Source of the DNA: Anticarsia gemmatalis
Lineage: Eukaryota; Arthropoda; Insecta; Lepidoptera; Erebidae
Assembly: GCF_050436995.1 (NCBI RefSeq)
Contig: NC_134769.1
Span: 2,356,001-2,420,000 of the forward strand
DNA length: 64,000 nucleotides
Reading direction: 5' to 3'
Below the pieces are notes generated by a model that saw only the letters and a program-made list of their open reading frames with translations, made no database searches and was not told the DNA's origin. The translations under genes were made by a program, and so were the position numbers. Shown piece by piece: positions 1 through 12,836 of this stretch. Every line of letters begins with the position of its first letter. Position 1 is the stretch's first letter.

Positions 1-172
1 ATAGTTAAATCAATGTTTGCTCTACGGAAACTAGTTTTTTACTATAATTGGATGGAATTTTGAGGAAAAATAGGTGTATTGTACGAAATTAGGATTTACA
101 TAGAATTAGAATTTCAATTTTGTTTAGATTTGATTATAGCTTTAAAGTAATTGATGACTTGTTAAACTGAAA

Positions 173-440
173 TCTATACTAATATTATAAAGCTGAAGAG
201 TTTGTTTGTTTGATTGTTTGTTTGTTTGTTTGTTTGAACGCGCTAATCTCGGGAACTACTGGTCCAATTTGAAAAATTCTTTCAATGTTAGATAGCCTAT
301 TTATCGAGGAAGGCTATAGGCTATATAACATCACGCTACGGTCATTAGGAGCGGAGTAGCAACGAAAAATGTTACAAAAACGGGGAAAATTTTGACTCAT
401 TCTCTTAGGTGACGCAAGCGAAGTTGCGCGGGTCAGCTAG
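173..440 (+). mobile_element. Short non-autonomous Helitron (Lep1-like), copy 1
   Basis: It starts TCTATACTAATATTATAAAG and ends GGTCAGCTAG. It is inserted between A and T, with no target duplication. A short hairpin (CGCAA, loop, TTGCG) lies just before the CTAG end. These are the known marks of Helitrons. An internal (TTTG)n tract follows the 5' end. It has no coding capacity. The internal body matches the copies at 5954 and 63461. Confidence 0.85.
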
Positions 441-3161
441 TGTATTATAAATTTACAAGTGACGTTCTTCAGCCTCTGCTTAACCACATTGCGACAATTC
501 ATAATGTTATGAATTTATAATAAAAAGTCAATTTAATCTTTATTTTATTGAATAGAATCATAACCTTTTAGTGTCACGATTGACGATAATAAATGCTACC
601 TTAATTAAAAAATCGATCTATTATTTTGAGAATCAATAAAATATTCTTAAGAACATTAATGTTAAATATAAGTAAGTGATACAAATCTTTACATTTGTAA
701 TAAAAATCCCAAACGAAACATTATTACTCCTAACATTACCCAATAACAAAACGATTCAACGCAACGACCGTACGGAAACACCATGTATATACCACCAGTA
801 CATTACTTGTACACAGGGTGTTCGGTTACATGCAAGGCGTCCTATAATTTTGCTTTAGTAAAGAAATTGCTTTACCGCGGGTCAGATAAGGTGAAATTAT
901 AGAGACTTAATATTATTTATTACAGGAGTTATGTGGATATGTGGTGTGTAATATTTTTAACGTTGAATTTCAAATGTTAGGGGTTTTAGACTGAAATGTA
1001 GACTGAAAAAAATATTAATTTTTGGTATAGTTACGGAAAGAAGACTAAGAAAATATTTCGCATTTTTCTTTTTATTGGGATAAATATAATAAAGGCTTTT
1101 GATAGTTTAGTATTTAAAATGTAGGCATTTTTTTATTTAGACTGTGTAAGTACTTGAAATCTATTTCGGCTGCACATATCATGTCTTCAAAATAAATATT
1201 CAACGAATTAAACAAAACTTATTTAAGTACGAGAATTTGTTTATACCTATTAATTAGGATTCGAATAATCTCGAACGTTCTCCCTAAAGGCCCATATTAG
1301 ATGGGCATTTAACAAATTTTGTTCTTCGGTAAACTTGAGTGTAAATAACTATCACATTTCTCTATAGCAAAATGTTTAAATTGTATACGGATTTCAAACA
1401 ATCACCCGACCCGAAAATTTTATCAACTGTTTCAACCTAAAAAAACTGCACTTGACATTACTCAAGAATGTAACCTTAAAAAAAAACGACAAATTTCAAC
1501 CCATCATTCGAATTTCACCTTCAAAAACTCAATAAACAACAAATATATGTCAGTTTCATATTTCATACAAACTTCCATGTAAAAATGTATGTCATTCTCG
1601 TATTTCATACAAAAGTTCTGTGTAAGTTTTATCAATATCGTTGTCAAGTTTGAATAGTTTAATCTCGGTTTAATCTTGGTTTGTGTATAGTTTATACGTT
1701 TACCTGTGTATTTATTGAAAACCCTTCGTTTGTACGATTGCAAAGAAACGACTTTGGACACGCAAAGGTACACTGCCGACCATGAAACTGATACGAGAAT
1801 ATTGTAATAAAATCTATGTTACGCGACCTGTATTGTTGTTTTGAAAAATGTGGCGTATATTTTCTGTTTGTATTGTAAGACTTTATGGTTGTTTGCGGTT
1901 TAAAAAATTACGAAAAAGTATTGGCACAAATATTTTTTTTTGCAAAAATCAACAAACACTTAAAAAGTACATAAAAAGTTTGTAATAAAAAAAGAGTATT
2001 GTAGATTAAAATTAAAGGGAAAAGTCACTAACCTAAATCTCACAAAAAAAATTACTATATTTTGCCGAAAAATACACACTTTAAAAGATTGCTAAAAATA
2101 AAAAATTATAAAAAAAACACAATATCTAACCTCATACAAGATATCGGATCCCCGACAATTCCACAACATTTTCACCACTATATTTTATTTTCACAACAAG
2201 TACTTTTAATACCGTGCATGTAATGATACTGACTATTTATTTAACATTTTGTACTGGACGCTCAGAGGAAAATGATTACGAAACCAATTAAACTATATTA
2301 TTCAATTCAACTTAGTAACTTTATTTCAGGATAGAGATCCGTGTGGTTGGTACGTACGGACCCCAATGACAATACACCTGTGCTATTTTTATCATAGGAA
2401 AGAATAACTTTTCTTGCTTTACAATTTTTTTTTTGTCTAAATCCGATAATTTTTGGCAAAAGGATTTAAAAGACCGTAAACTTAACGTTATCATTTTTTT
2501 TGCTTTTTTTCCAAAACTAAGTATATCAGTAAAAATTCATACATTTATTTTTTTTTTGTTGAAAAATACATTTTTTTTCTCGTAATTAAAAGAGTGGTAT
2601 GTTTAAATTCGTCATAAATTAAGCCAAAGTATAAATAAAAATATTAAATTCGTTATCTTCTTCCTTGTTTTGTCCCAGAGGCGAGACTGAGCAGGAAAAA
2701 AATATAATTATACGAAATCTTATGTCGCATAACTTGTAAGGCTGTTCTGTGTTGTTCTGTGGTTTCATATGCTCCGTTTAGAATAAAAATATATGTTATA
2801 GTTACAATAAATAAGGAAAAATATGACAAATATTATTTTTTGTAAAAAAAATTTTTACAATTTTAGTGTTTTGCCTATTTTTTTTAGTTTCAGTATATTT
2901 ATTTAACTTCTTATTTGTAACTAAAAATCAACTATAGAAAATATACTATATTTATACACACCAATACAATAGTCTACACAAAATAACCACCCCAAAAATT
3001 AAACAGTAACATAATACACTTAAAGCCAAAAAAAAAAGAAAATAAAAATGGTGTGCGAATATTTATGCACTGAAGTGTAGCCCTTTCACGCGTGTTAGAA
3101 AGTGGGCCCCTTAGTATCACGCAACGAAGAAATTGCAAAGAATTTATGCTTTTGATACGAT
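441..3161. other. AT-rich non-coding DNA
   Basis: No exon or clear mobile element. A small inverted repeat GCCCAT-ATTAG-ATGGGC lies near 1291. The frame at 1504-1773 (minus) has no coding character. Confidence 0.6.
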
Positions 3162-3452
3162 ATGACGCCGAGGTCTAAGGTTCTGTTCCCGGAAGAACAC
3201 TTGACTTATTGTGAGTATCGACGTAACTGCTTTTGTGACTGTTTATGGTTAAGGTTATTATTTGATAAGATATTGTTTGTGTGTATGGGAATATTGAGAT
3301 TTTTTGTTTCAATTATAGTTTTGATGCCTATATTTTCTCTAATTTTATCATACATACATAAAATTACGCAGAGACTAAAGAATGCCAATTGGTACGATCC
3401 TAACAACCTTCCTTTGTCATACATTTTGTTATACAGGACTACCTACTCATAA
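3162..3452 (+). CDS. Doubtful 96-codon frame or first-exon candidate
   Basis: It starts at ATG and has one strongly hydrophobic stretch (about residues 34-65) that could be a membrane helix. I recognise no family, and the 3' half has the AT-rich composition of its surroundings. The first 50 bases are richer in GC and end at a good donor, TTATT|GTGAGT (3205-3216), so only a short first coding exon may be real. It may also be chance. Confidence 0.15.
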   Translation: MTPRSKVLFPEEHLTYCEYRRNCFCDCLWLRLLFDKILFVCMGILRFFVSIIVLMPIFSLILSYIHKITQRLKNANWYDPNNLPLSYILLYRTTYS

Positions 3453-3462
3453 TTCTACTAAT

Positions 3463-3500
3463 ATTATAAATGCCAAAGTTAGCATTATTTTTCACCCTAT
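3463..3500 (+). mobile_element. Retroelement/SINE tail start, fragment
   Basis: CTACTAATATTATAAATGCC is the typical opening of a common lepidopteran dispersed repeat. The remainder has decayed. Confidence 0.4.
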
Positions 3501-4182
3501 ACCAGTAGATGGTTGAAATAATGAAACTGGCATAATGATGGAATTTGAAATAGCTTAAACTATATATTTTTTAAATTATCCCTAATGTAATAAATTACAA
3601 TTAATTCTAACTATTTGGACTACTTTAACTTACTTCATATACATTTCATATATTTTCAGCTAAACATAAATAAATATTCAAATAATATCCGACATTCAAA
3701 ATCTAATTCGACAATTAATATATTTTTCAAACAATTTAAATTGAAAAACAAATCATTAAAAGGTGTTATTGTCTTAGAAATAGATATATTTCCTTGTTTA
3801 TTGTTCCTTGTTAAAATAAATTTTATTCAAATAGAGACTAGGTTCGAATCCGCGGTCAAACATTATTTTTCCGGTCAACAATTCATACTTTTTTTATTCA
3901 AATTTCAGCTTATCACCTTTCACGGTTACAGCTTTTGTCATACTAATATTATATTTCAAATATGTTTGTTTGTTAATTTTTCAGGAAAAAACCGCTGAAA
4001 AAGTCTCAAATTGTCATCAAAATTAACATAGCAACTGTTCTTTATACACACTGCAGTATGCAATTAAAAATATCTATACGCAACCGCAAAACATATTTTG
4101 TTTGGATAAGGATAATTAAATACATACATATATAAAACTCTGGCAAATATGTCAGTTATAAAATTATATATGGTACTAGGCC

Positions 4183-4430
4183 ATACTAATATAACAAGCG
4201 CAAATGTTCATCTGTCTATCTGTGTGTCTTTTACTCCTAAACTGTTCAATCGATTTTTATGAAATTTAATATGGAGATAGTTTTACATTTTAGATGAAAC
4301 CGTTTTTCATGGTTTATTCAATTTCAATCATAAAAATGTTTTTTTTTTCTAAGTAAGTAGAGCCTTGTAATTTAGTTAAAAGTTGTGAAACATTATACAA
4401 GTTGTATGCTTCGGCTTCGCCCGTGTTACA
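4183..4430 (+). mobile_element. Dispersed lepidopteran retroelement fragment
   Basis: It runs from CATACTAATATAACAAGCGC through CTGTCTATCTGTGTGTCTTT and ATCGATTTTTATGAAATTTA-ATATGGAGATAG to CTTCGGCTTCGCCCGTG. This order matches a widespread non-LTR-related repeat. It has no coding content. Confidence 0.55.
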
Positions 4431-4800
4431 ACAACTAAATTTCTCCTTGAGAATCACTCTCGCTATCGGTGAAAACGGCATGAAAATCCGTCTAGTAGAT
4501 TCCGAGTTTATCTCAAACAGACACGTGGACTTAATTTTATAACATATAGTGATATATATTTATATTATTTATATGTCGAATAGGACTAATTGACCCGACA
4601 AATAATAATAAATATGAAATAATAGGTACAGTAATTATTATTGCGGTGTTATAATTAAGAAACCGGGTAATTAGATGTTTGTCCTGGTTTAGAAAGAACG
4701 TAATTAATTAATCACGTTTATATATTTATAAATAAATTTATGACAGTTAGAGATAAATATATTTTAGCACATAATTATTTTGGTACCCCATTTTTTTACC

Positions 4801-4990
4801 CTTAGCTATCCCACTACTGGACAAAGGTCTCCTACCAAACGAAGTAGGGGTTAGGCTTTAGTCACCATGCCGGCCTAGTACTATATAATTTTTAGGCATG
4901 CAGGGTTTCATCATGTTTTCCTTCATGTTCAGAGCAAGTGATTATTTCAATACACACTTTGACATATCCTCGATATAAAACTCGAAAAAC
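4801..4990 (-). mobile_element. Retroelement 3' fragment, reverse orientation
   Basis: On the plus strand it reads ATCCCACTACTGGACAAAGG, then GCAGGGTTTCATCATGTTTT-CCTTCA. This is the reverse complement of the common 'cccagcagtgggaca' retroelement tail and its neighbouring sequence. Confidence 0.55.
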
Positions 4991-5322
4991 TAGCCGCATT
5001 TTCGTGAAATCCTACCTATTCTATAATATAAGAATTGTAGGTACGAGTATAATATATCTTAATAAAAGCAATAAACTATCTGTATAGCAAATTGCGTCAA
5101 AATTCATACAGCTTTTGCGTAGTAACAAATATACATACATTAATTCTTACCGCATTTATATTATTAGTAGGAAGTAGGATTTCCCAACTAATTACCCATA
5201 TAATCTACTAAAATTTGACGTAAATGTTTCCAAGCAAGGAATTGGGAATTCACTGTGTCTGTCTGTCACGTTGGATACCCGATTTGCTGGTCAAATTTTG
5301 ATGACGTTAATCATTAACTTTA

Positions 5323-5347
5323 CATACATACATACATACATACATAC
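5323..5347 (+). repeat. (ACAT)n microsatellite
   Basis: About six tandem ACAT units, followed by an interrupted ACGTACAACATACATG. Confidence 0.9.
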
Positions 5348-5953
5348 GTACAACATACATGTTATACACGAAGGTGTAAGCAGTGTGAAATACATTCACA
5401 TATCACCATTAATATTGTTAGTCTCGTACAATAGGGGGCGAGCTTTTTGTCTTATAGCGGGTAATGTAACCAAACTCTGGACTATTAATGAATAAATATG
5501 GATAAATAAATTCGAAAAAAAACAGTACTTTGACTTACCCGGGAAAGTATATGTGTAGTTAATACTGTTTATGTAAAGTGGTAATATATAACAAAAAAAA
5601 AATCTAAAAAATGTAAAACATCTAAGAAAAGTTTAAATTACTTTATTCGGCCCGGGAATTGAGCCTGAAGCCTCTTGATCAACAATCGTATACATTATCG
5701 ACCAAACTACTACAGTAGTCTAATTAGTAAATTCGTTAAATTATAATATAATGATACAAATATACCTGTAAACTTTTATTTTCCTTGATTGTAAATATAT
5801 TTGCTATGTAATGTACAAGAATAAATTAGAAGTCACGGTTACCTGTTTAATTAGGTGTTCAATTAATAATTAGTGTCAAAATTATTATTATAATATAGAT
5901 TAACAATTAACAACCAAAGCCTTTTGAAAAAGGAGATGTGTGGATGTACATAA

Positions 5954-6212
5954 TCTATACTTAATATTATAAAGCTGAAGAGTGTGTTTGTTTGTTTGTT
6001 TGTTTGAACGCGCTAATCTCAGGAACTACTGGTCCGATTTGAAAAATTCTTGCAGTGTTAGATAGTCCATTTATCGAGGAAGGTTATAGACCATATATCA
6101 TCACGCAACTACCAATAGGAGCAGAGTACCAGTGAAAAATGTTACAAAAACGGGGAAAATTTTGACTCATTCTCTCTTATGTGACGCAAGCGAAGTTGCG
6201 CGGGTCAGCTAG
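5954..6212 (+). mobile_element. Short non-autonomous Helitron (Lep1-like), copy 2
   Basis: It has the same TCTATACTTAATATTATAAAG start, (GTTT)n tract, ACGCGCTAATCTC body, terminal hairpin and CTAG end as the copy at 173-440, again in an A/T site. There are small substitutions and a TCTCTCTTATG variant near the 3' end. Confidence 0.87.
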
Positions 6213-6730
6213 TATGTATATATGATATGATGATATTCATAATATTACGTATGTTTTACCTGAAGGTTTTGATTTATGAAATATTACCACGTTTGAATCG
6301 ATGATAATGTAGATATTATAAATAATTCTATGTGTTTATATCGTTTCCTACAATTGTATATTTTCTTGGATTTTTTATAACTTTTTCAGAATATACTTAA
6401 CATTTTATATAATTTTATGAAAAATTTAATTTTGTCATTTTTGGCATATATTCTATACGTTGTTGGTCACCTTTGACATAAAACAGCGTAATTTAATAAC
6501 GAAAAAGTCCAAAACCAACAAAAAAACACGTATCACTATACAGAAAAAACATCAAATAATACACTAAAAGACACAAACTCAAAAATATAATAAAAATCCC
6601 GACACCAAGTGTTCCCGCTGTTTCCACGCACCAGGACAAACCCTCGGGGCATAATTAGCGACATAAAAATCCTACACTTGACTCATTAAAAAAAATCTAA
6701 TGAAATATGCATGGCTCGTTTGAGTTAATC
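6213..6730. other. AT-rich non-coding DNA
   Basis: Nothing recognised. Confidence 0.6.
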
Positions 6731-7056
6731 GTTTTAACAATGAGTTTAACGCTCCAATTGAGATACATTGCCTTTTTTATTTATAGAGTTAAAAAAAGCG
6801 CTGTAGTAAAGCGGCAATGTATGCGTTTTAATAATGAGTTAAACTATTCAATTGAGATACATTGCTTCTTTTTTTATAAGAGTTAAAATATGTGATAGAT
6901 AGTTCGATCACATACGGTACTATAAAATATGTGATAGTACTGAAGCGTCAATGTATACGATTTAGCAATGGGTTTAACTATTCAATTGAGATACATTGCT
7001 TCTTTTTTTTGTTGTGTCCAAATATTCTACAGTATTGAAGCGGCAATGAGTGTGAT
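6731..7056. repeat. Degenerate tandem/inverted repeat with ATTGAGATACATTGC core
   Basis: The core CAATTGAGATACATTGC occurs three times (near 6757, 6848 and 6982). Each is followed by a T-rich run and the inverse GGCAATG (for example near 6812 and 7041). It looks like nested copies of a small fold-back element. Confidence 0.6.
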
Positions 7057-7911
7057 TGTCATTCAAGAAATCTCAGATCACTGTTGTTGAGTTCTTTTTA
7101 TAAGTGATTGACGAATTTTGGCAATGTGCCACCTTAATGACTGTAGGTTTAAATTCAAATTGATGTTATAGTTAACTTTCAACATGTATAGCACCTATAG
7201 TAATATGGTATGTGTAGTGAAAAACGTAAACATACAAAAGAACTGTGACTTCATTGACTATCATAAGTGTCAGCACTTGACCTAAATGAATAAATGATTT
7301 GATTTTGATTTTGACTGATATACAAAAAAAATGTGTCATACATAATTTTGTCTCAATCGGGATTCAAACCTACTATCCTCTCAGTATTAGACAAGACTGT
7401 CGACATAATACAAACAAAAAAAATTGACTGTTATATAACTTTGTCTTAGCCTTTTAGTAATATACTAAGTGATGATTACCGAGATAATCAAACAAACAAT
7501 ATAACACAATGTATAAAAAAAGTGTTAATTTATCCTCATCCAAGAAAAAAAAAGGACGCAAAAAGAACCTCAATAAAAATATTTACCCCGAATTTCGCTT
7601 AAAAAATTCGGGTGACCAACATAAAAAAAAAACAAGGCCACAGTGTTGTGCAACGAAAAAAATCGGTCACTGATGCACTGGGAAACGGCACCGTTCTTTT
7701 TATAAATAAAAAAAGATGGCTGACCGAAAAAGATTGGAGTCAAGTTCAGTGCGTCATACGGAGTATTTTGTTTTTATTTCGATTGAATTTCATTGATATA
7801 AAGGTGTATTGTGTGACGTATCTTAAGTTCTTATCGGTTTTTTGTTGTAGGCCTAAATTATGCCGTTTTTCGGTTACGCCCTTTTAGGTAAAATATTGAT
7901 ATATAAATATG
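7057..7911. other. AT-rich non-coding DNA
   Basis: Contains a degenerate reverse B-box-like GGGATTCAAACC near 7360. The 91-codon frame at 7612-7887 starts at a non-ATG codon and has no recognisable domain. Confidence 0.5.
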
Positions 7912-8090
7912 GTTTTACCCGCGTAGATCCTTTTCTAGTGCGATTTCCGGGATAAAAACTGTTAATTGTCCTTTTCTGGGTTTCTAACTACGTTTGTGCA
8001 AAATTTTACCCAAAAGAGTTCAGTGGTTTTGAAGGAGAGACAGAGTTACATTCAGAGAGGCAGGAATTAACGCGAACACGCAATACCCGT
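7912..8090 (+). mobile_element. Old retroelement tail ('gggataaa...ttcagtggtttt')
   Basis: It has TACCCGCGTAGATCC, TTTCCGGGATAAAAACTG, GTGCAAAATTTTACCC, GAGTTCAGTGGTTTTGAAGG and GAGACAGAGTTACATTC in the order of a familiar lepidopteran repeat tail. Confidence 0.55.
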
Positions 8091-8566
8091 ATTCCATGTA
8101 TTTCATATTAAACATACATTACAATGTCTAAAAGTTATAAGTAAAAAAAATCTGTCATCAAACACTTAATACTCCTGCTAATAAAACAACCAAAAACACT
8201 GCAATTTCCATCGTAAAACTCAATAAAAAAAGCATACGACATTTATCGAGCATTTAACAGCAAATTACGTATTTAGATACCACACGTGTTAAAACAATGG
8301 TTATAAATCAAAAGCCATTAAAAACGTCCCATGACAGGTGTCGCACTACAAATTAGCAACTTATCACTTCCCGTGGACTCTATAATTTGTCCCAACGATG
8401 GGGGACGTGGGACAATTAAAAAATATTAACGGTACTTATGTTTTGCATGTTTTTGTAAATGTTAGAGGTACTTTTTTGCTGGAAAAAGGAAGTTTTATGA
8501 CAATGCGTATTGTATTTTTGTATGCACTACTTTTAACGACAATTCTATAGTCTACTCGAGGGTCTC

Positions 8567-8740
8567 GATTTCGATTCCCTGAACGGGGAAAGTGTTATTC
8601 AGCTTTTCAAATTAATATTAGTAGTATAGTAGCCCGGAGTTTAGTAACGTGCCTAGTATATGGCAATAGGAAGGCTCCGAAGTGAACATTAAAACGGCGA
8701 GCGCAAGAGTATTTCATTTCTGCCATCAGAAGTTATTAAT
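8567..8740 (+). repeat. Dispersed repeat ('aacgtgcc.agtatatggcaatagg'), copy 1
   Basis: GCCCGGAGTTTAGTAACGTG-CCTAGTATATGGCAATAGG is shared with 10140-10290. Confidence 0.5.
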
Positions 8741-9492
8741 AAAAAAAATACAAAAGTATATAATTTCGATTAATCATAATCTTTCTAGCAACTAATTTAA
8801 GTTATTCAGACTGTAGTGTATCAATAGTGTAGAAGGTTGCAAATAGTTATACAATTACGTAGAGAGCTTTGTATGTAAGGTTCCCGGCTGGCGGAGGTAT
8901 ACAATCTACTTTATTTAAGAAACATCTAGATAAATCAAGCATATTCTCCCTACTAAGTCCGACTTACAGTTTCTAGTTTTAAACAATTTTATTACTGTAC
9001 AAACGTAAAAGACTAAGAAATAATGTGACTGATCAGTTTGACACAATAAGAGCAGTTTCTTAGTTTTACTGCCAATTGCAATAACAGATCGGATTACTTC
9101 AACATTTCCATAACATTAGAACAGAACGATTGAAATGCGCTTTGGATTTTATTTGCACTCGCTATCAATGAAATTACTAGACGTTTAGATCCTTAATAGG
9201 GTAAAATGTGGTTGTATTATATAAATATAAAATAGGCTATCTTATTTCACTGATAACTGTCTCCTTACTAGGCTAAGATATTCTTACAATGTATTTTTTT
9301 GATAACACAGTCGGCCAATGATTTGGTAGAATATACACACGCTAAGGAACCATCAGAAAAATCTTTTCATTAGAGTATATAAATTTTCTTTTGTATTTTT
9401 TCAAGTAAAACTTTCGACTTGTCTACAATCTAAATACACTAACGACAGTAATTTTCGAAGATTGTTTGCGATTGACCTATACAAACATTATT

Positions 9493-9660
9493 GATGCGAA
9501 AGTTAATGATGAAATAAGTCTTTTTGTAACACTTTCACACAAAAACTTCTGATCCGATTTTCAAGAAATTTGGTACACAGTTAGTTTATAACCTAGATTA
9601 ACACATAGGATACTTTTTACTCTTTCTCTTAACTCTTTTCACACGAACAAAGTCACGATC
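9493..9660 (+). mobile_element. Dispersed repeat ('gatgcgaaagtt...ttagtttataacct'), copy 1
   Basis: GATGCGAAAGTTAATGATG, then GATTTTCAAGAAATTTGGTA, CACAGTTAGTTTATAACCTA, GATTAACACATAGGATAC. A diverged second copy lies at 10850-11025. Confidence 0.5.
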
Positions 9661-10139
9661 AGAATCCAGTTACTTGATACAAAGTTGTCATAATAATATC
9701 TTCCTCATTAGTATATTATAAAACTATGTAGAACCAACGCCAAGTGTAATTATTTAATATCTCATATAACTGAAAAACCGATACTGTCCTCATTACGGTA
9801 ATGAAATGTGCCGGAAAGACCTGGACAAGATTGACATAGAACAGGGATGACTGGCGTAAATGAGGGGAAGCATATAAATCTTGTAGAATCTTGATAAAAC
9901 TTGCTTATGGGATGATATAAATTTAAAATCATGAAAACTCAGGTTGGAGAAAAATATTATAAACAATATTTTTTAACTGCTTCAGAGATCTAATGGTAGA
10001 GTTCTGTTCTCGGGTAAAGCGACGAGCAACAACTTTTGCGAAATGGTGGTAGATTTAACATATTATGCCGATTTACTTATCAAAAGTTTATGAAATAAAA
10101 CATATTCTGCTTTGACACTGAATATAAGATTATTTCTCA

Positions 10140-10290
10140 ATAGTCCTTAGTTAACGTGCCCGGTATATGACAATAGGCTCACCCATCATATGGGCCTAAT
10201 ATTGTAAATTGCGAAACATGGGTGTATAATGCTTCTATGTTTGCACCTTGTTGTATAACAGGAGCAATGCTACAATGAATAAAATACATA
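10140..10290 (+). repeat. Dispersed repeat, copy 2
   Basis: TTAACGTGCCCGGTATATGA-CAATAGGCTCACCCATCATA is related to 8567-8740 and extends past it. Confidence 0.5.
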
Positions 10291-10761
10291 ATATTCTTTT
10301 GTTTTATCCCACTTGAATAATAGATAATTTTGATAGCAGTACTTTACCCTTTACAGACATACTTAAGTATTAAAAAGAAGATTTACAGCAATCAAATAAA
10401 TAACTAAAGCAGTATTATAAGAAATATGAATTTTTAAAAGGTATTTACCGAGTCAAGGCGACAATTACTCATCGGTATCAACGCAGCGTCTTTCTTTAAA
10501 TAAAACGGACCTTGGGCAAGAAAGTGATCGTAAACAATGAATAAAAAATATAAATATAACTACCATTTTGTTTATTTTATAAGGGTTCTTGAGAATGTGA
10601 TGGAAAGATCTCTTTTTGGATCGAAATATTGATTCATCATTGCGTATTTCAATATAACAATTAATTTCGGTGAAGGACCTATACCTATACTGTCTTACTA
10701 ATAAACGTTAATTAATAAATAGTAGCACAAATAAATGTTTTGTATACCCCGTATATGTATA

Positions 10762-10818
10762 CCCCTCTCTCGTTTGAGAGGAGACCCTTGCCCAGCAGTG
10801 GGACAGCAATGGATATAA
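10762..10818 (+). mobile_element. Retroelement 3' tail ('cccagcagtgggaca')
   Basis: GAGGAGACCCTTGCCCAGCA-GTGGGACAGCAATGG is a conserved tail found widely in moths and butterflies. Weaker copies occur near 24140, 58690 and (reverse) 60450 and 23180. Confidence 0.6.
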
Positions 10819-10849
10819 AACTCCTTACATGACGATTAGTAAGATAGCT

Positions 10850-11025
10850 ATACCAATATGATGAATGCGAAAGTTTAAATGCATAGACTTTTGTTATTCA
10901 ATAACGTCAAAATACTCAAAGATTTTGTTAATAAATTTTGATGCACACGTAGTTTATAACCTGGGTTAATATATTTAATACTTCTTGCTTTAGGAAATCG
11001 TTTCTCACGGATGAAATTCAGAGCA
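10850..11025 (+). mobile_element. Dispersed repeat ('gatgcgaaagtt...'), copy 2
   Basis: GATGAATGCGAAAGTTTAAA, then GCACACGTAGTTTATAACCT and GGGTTAATATATTTAATAC, in the same order as the copy at 9493. Confidence 0.5.
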
Positions 11026-12794
11026 TATTATTATCATCACGTTTTTAATCGTAGGATTCGTCAACTAGTAGTCCCTAACATCATTGGCCACCCATCTATG
11101 AATGGACTGTGCCAATAAATTCCTACCACGACGGAGATTTATTAATGGGTTGTAGCCTTCAAGGATTCTTTTAGACTTTTAAAGCTGATACGAAAGTCAA
11201 CTGAACACTGTTATAATATTTGATAGCTTCAAAAACTCTACAAAAATATGACAGTAATCTAAATAAATTAACAAGCATTCGTTGAAGTTTGAATCGACAT
11301 AAGAGTTTGATAATTACCTAGTAAACTAAACGGTAATAATAGGTAAAACTAATAATTTTTCGGAAAAAACTCAACCCAAAATTCATAGAGTAGTTAAAGG
11401 GAACAGTTGTTTATATACTACATTTATTTTATAAAACATCACACCTCTTATATAATCAGATATTGGCAAAAATGTGTGATAAACTCCGACGATAGGCAAT
11501 AACAAAGTTAGTCCTTAGTACTAGGAACCCCATTGGCTAATACCGAACTCCGGGATACTAATGAATCTATTCTAAAATTCTGAATGCTGCATAATGCATA
11601 ATGCACTCACTGACCGAATCCTAGACCTCATGATTAGCAGTCTTACACTCTACAGACCAGATCTTAAAGGCAGTCAGTCAGTCAGTCATTCATGTACAAT
11701 TTTAGGCGATATTTCTATTTCCTGCTACATAAGTCTGATATAAAGAATGACGCACATTGACAGAGTAATGGGAGGTCGGCGGGGCGCAGATATCGGGCGA
11801 GCTGCCAACTCCAATGTCTTTAAAGGAAATAAAAAGAAATCTACGTCTCCGGATTTTGTTTTCAAAGCCAAATTCTTTATTCTTACTTTACTGGTCAGTG
11901 GGTAGTATTGATTGGTGTAAGTAGGTTATTTTATTTAGTAATAAATTATAGTATAGTAGAGGACTATATTACATTATGGAACTTATAAGTAGTAAAATGT
12001 ATTTAATATTCAAGCAATCATACAAAAATCCGATCTTACAGAAATACACACTTAATAATGACGTCTCATAATAATAAACACATTAGAAAAATTGAGAATG
12101 TCTAAAAGAAGTAAAATCTTCATTCAGGATTTTTGAAGCACTATTCACCAAATCTACATGGACTTAGACAGATTTAATGGACATACGTTTAAAGGGTACG
12201 TTTCTAAGAATACTTAGAAAACAAATTACCTACCTTTAATAAAGAATCGTACAATATTCTTACACTGTCCTTTTACGAACATTATGAGTATAGTATAGAC
12301 AGTTAATGTGTTTTATAAATATTTTTATATAAAGAGCTATATTCTCTTGATTTAAACAAATTTCATTGGATTTCTCAACATCTTTTTTGACAAAGGTAAG
12401 TAGTAAGCATAAGTAATAAGTAATGTATGTCTTGAAACAAAAAAAATCCATACAATTACATTTTTTCTCTCGCAGAACCCTAGCTGGGATATTTACATGT
12501 TCTTATCAAGCCGGCCTTGGTACATGAAGGAGTGTGTTCAACCGTTTATCACAGTACTGTTTGATGTAATGATTACTTATTAAATATGGCCGCAAGTATA
12601 TGTGTGGCTGTTGACGTGAAATTACAGTTTTTGTGATGATGGACCGGTCTTGATCTTTGGACTTTGGGAGTAGAAAAACTGTTGTTTAATAGAAAAATGA
12701 TTGAACAATACATACTTGAAATCATGCTTTAATAATGTATTGGTAGACGGAGATGAAAATAATGAATGTGAATGAAGCAAAAGAGTTTGTAAGA
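11026..12794. other. AT-rich non-coding DNA with a GC-richer spot at 11768-11830
   Basis: Mostly featureless. At 11768 an ATG opens a 45-codon frame starting GGRRGADIGRA that ends at a TAG. It is unsupported. Confidence 0.5.
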
Positions 12795-12836
12795 ATCGTG
12801 GCGTTCTTTGGTCTCTGTCTACCCCTATTGAGTAAT
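12795..12836 (-). mobile_element. 'ggggtaggcaga' repeat end, reverse copy
   Basis: CGTGGCGTTCTTTGGTCTCT-GTCTACCCCTATTG is the inverse of the repeat end at 25230-25280. Confidence 0.45.

Noticed and set aside
173..240. CRISPR-like or satellite array from the TTTG repeats
   Set aside because: The TTTG run is an internal microsatellite of a Helitron seen in three copies. There are no spacers.
11768..11905. 45-codon frame MGGRRGADIGRA...
   Set aside because: Short, with no recognised domain and no splice or expression evidence. The GC-richer start is only about 60 bases.
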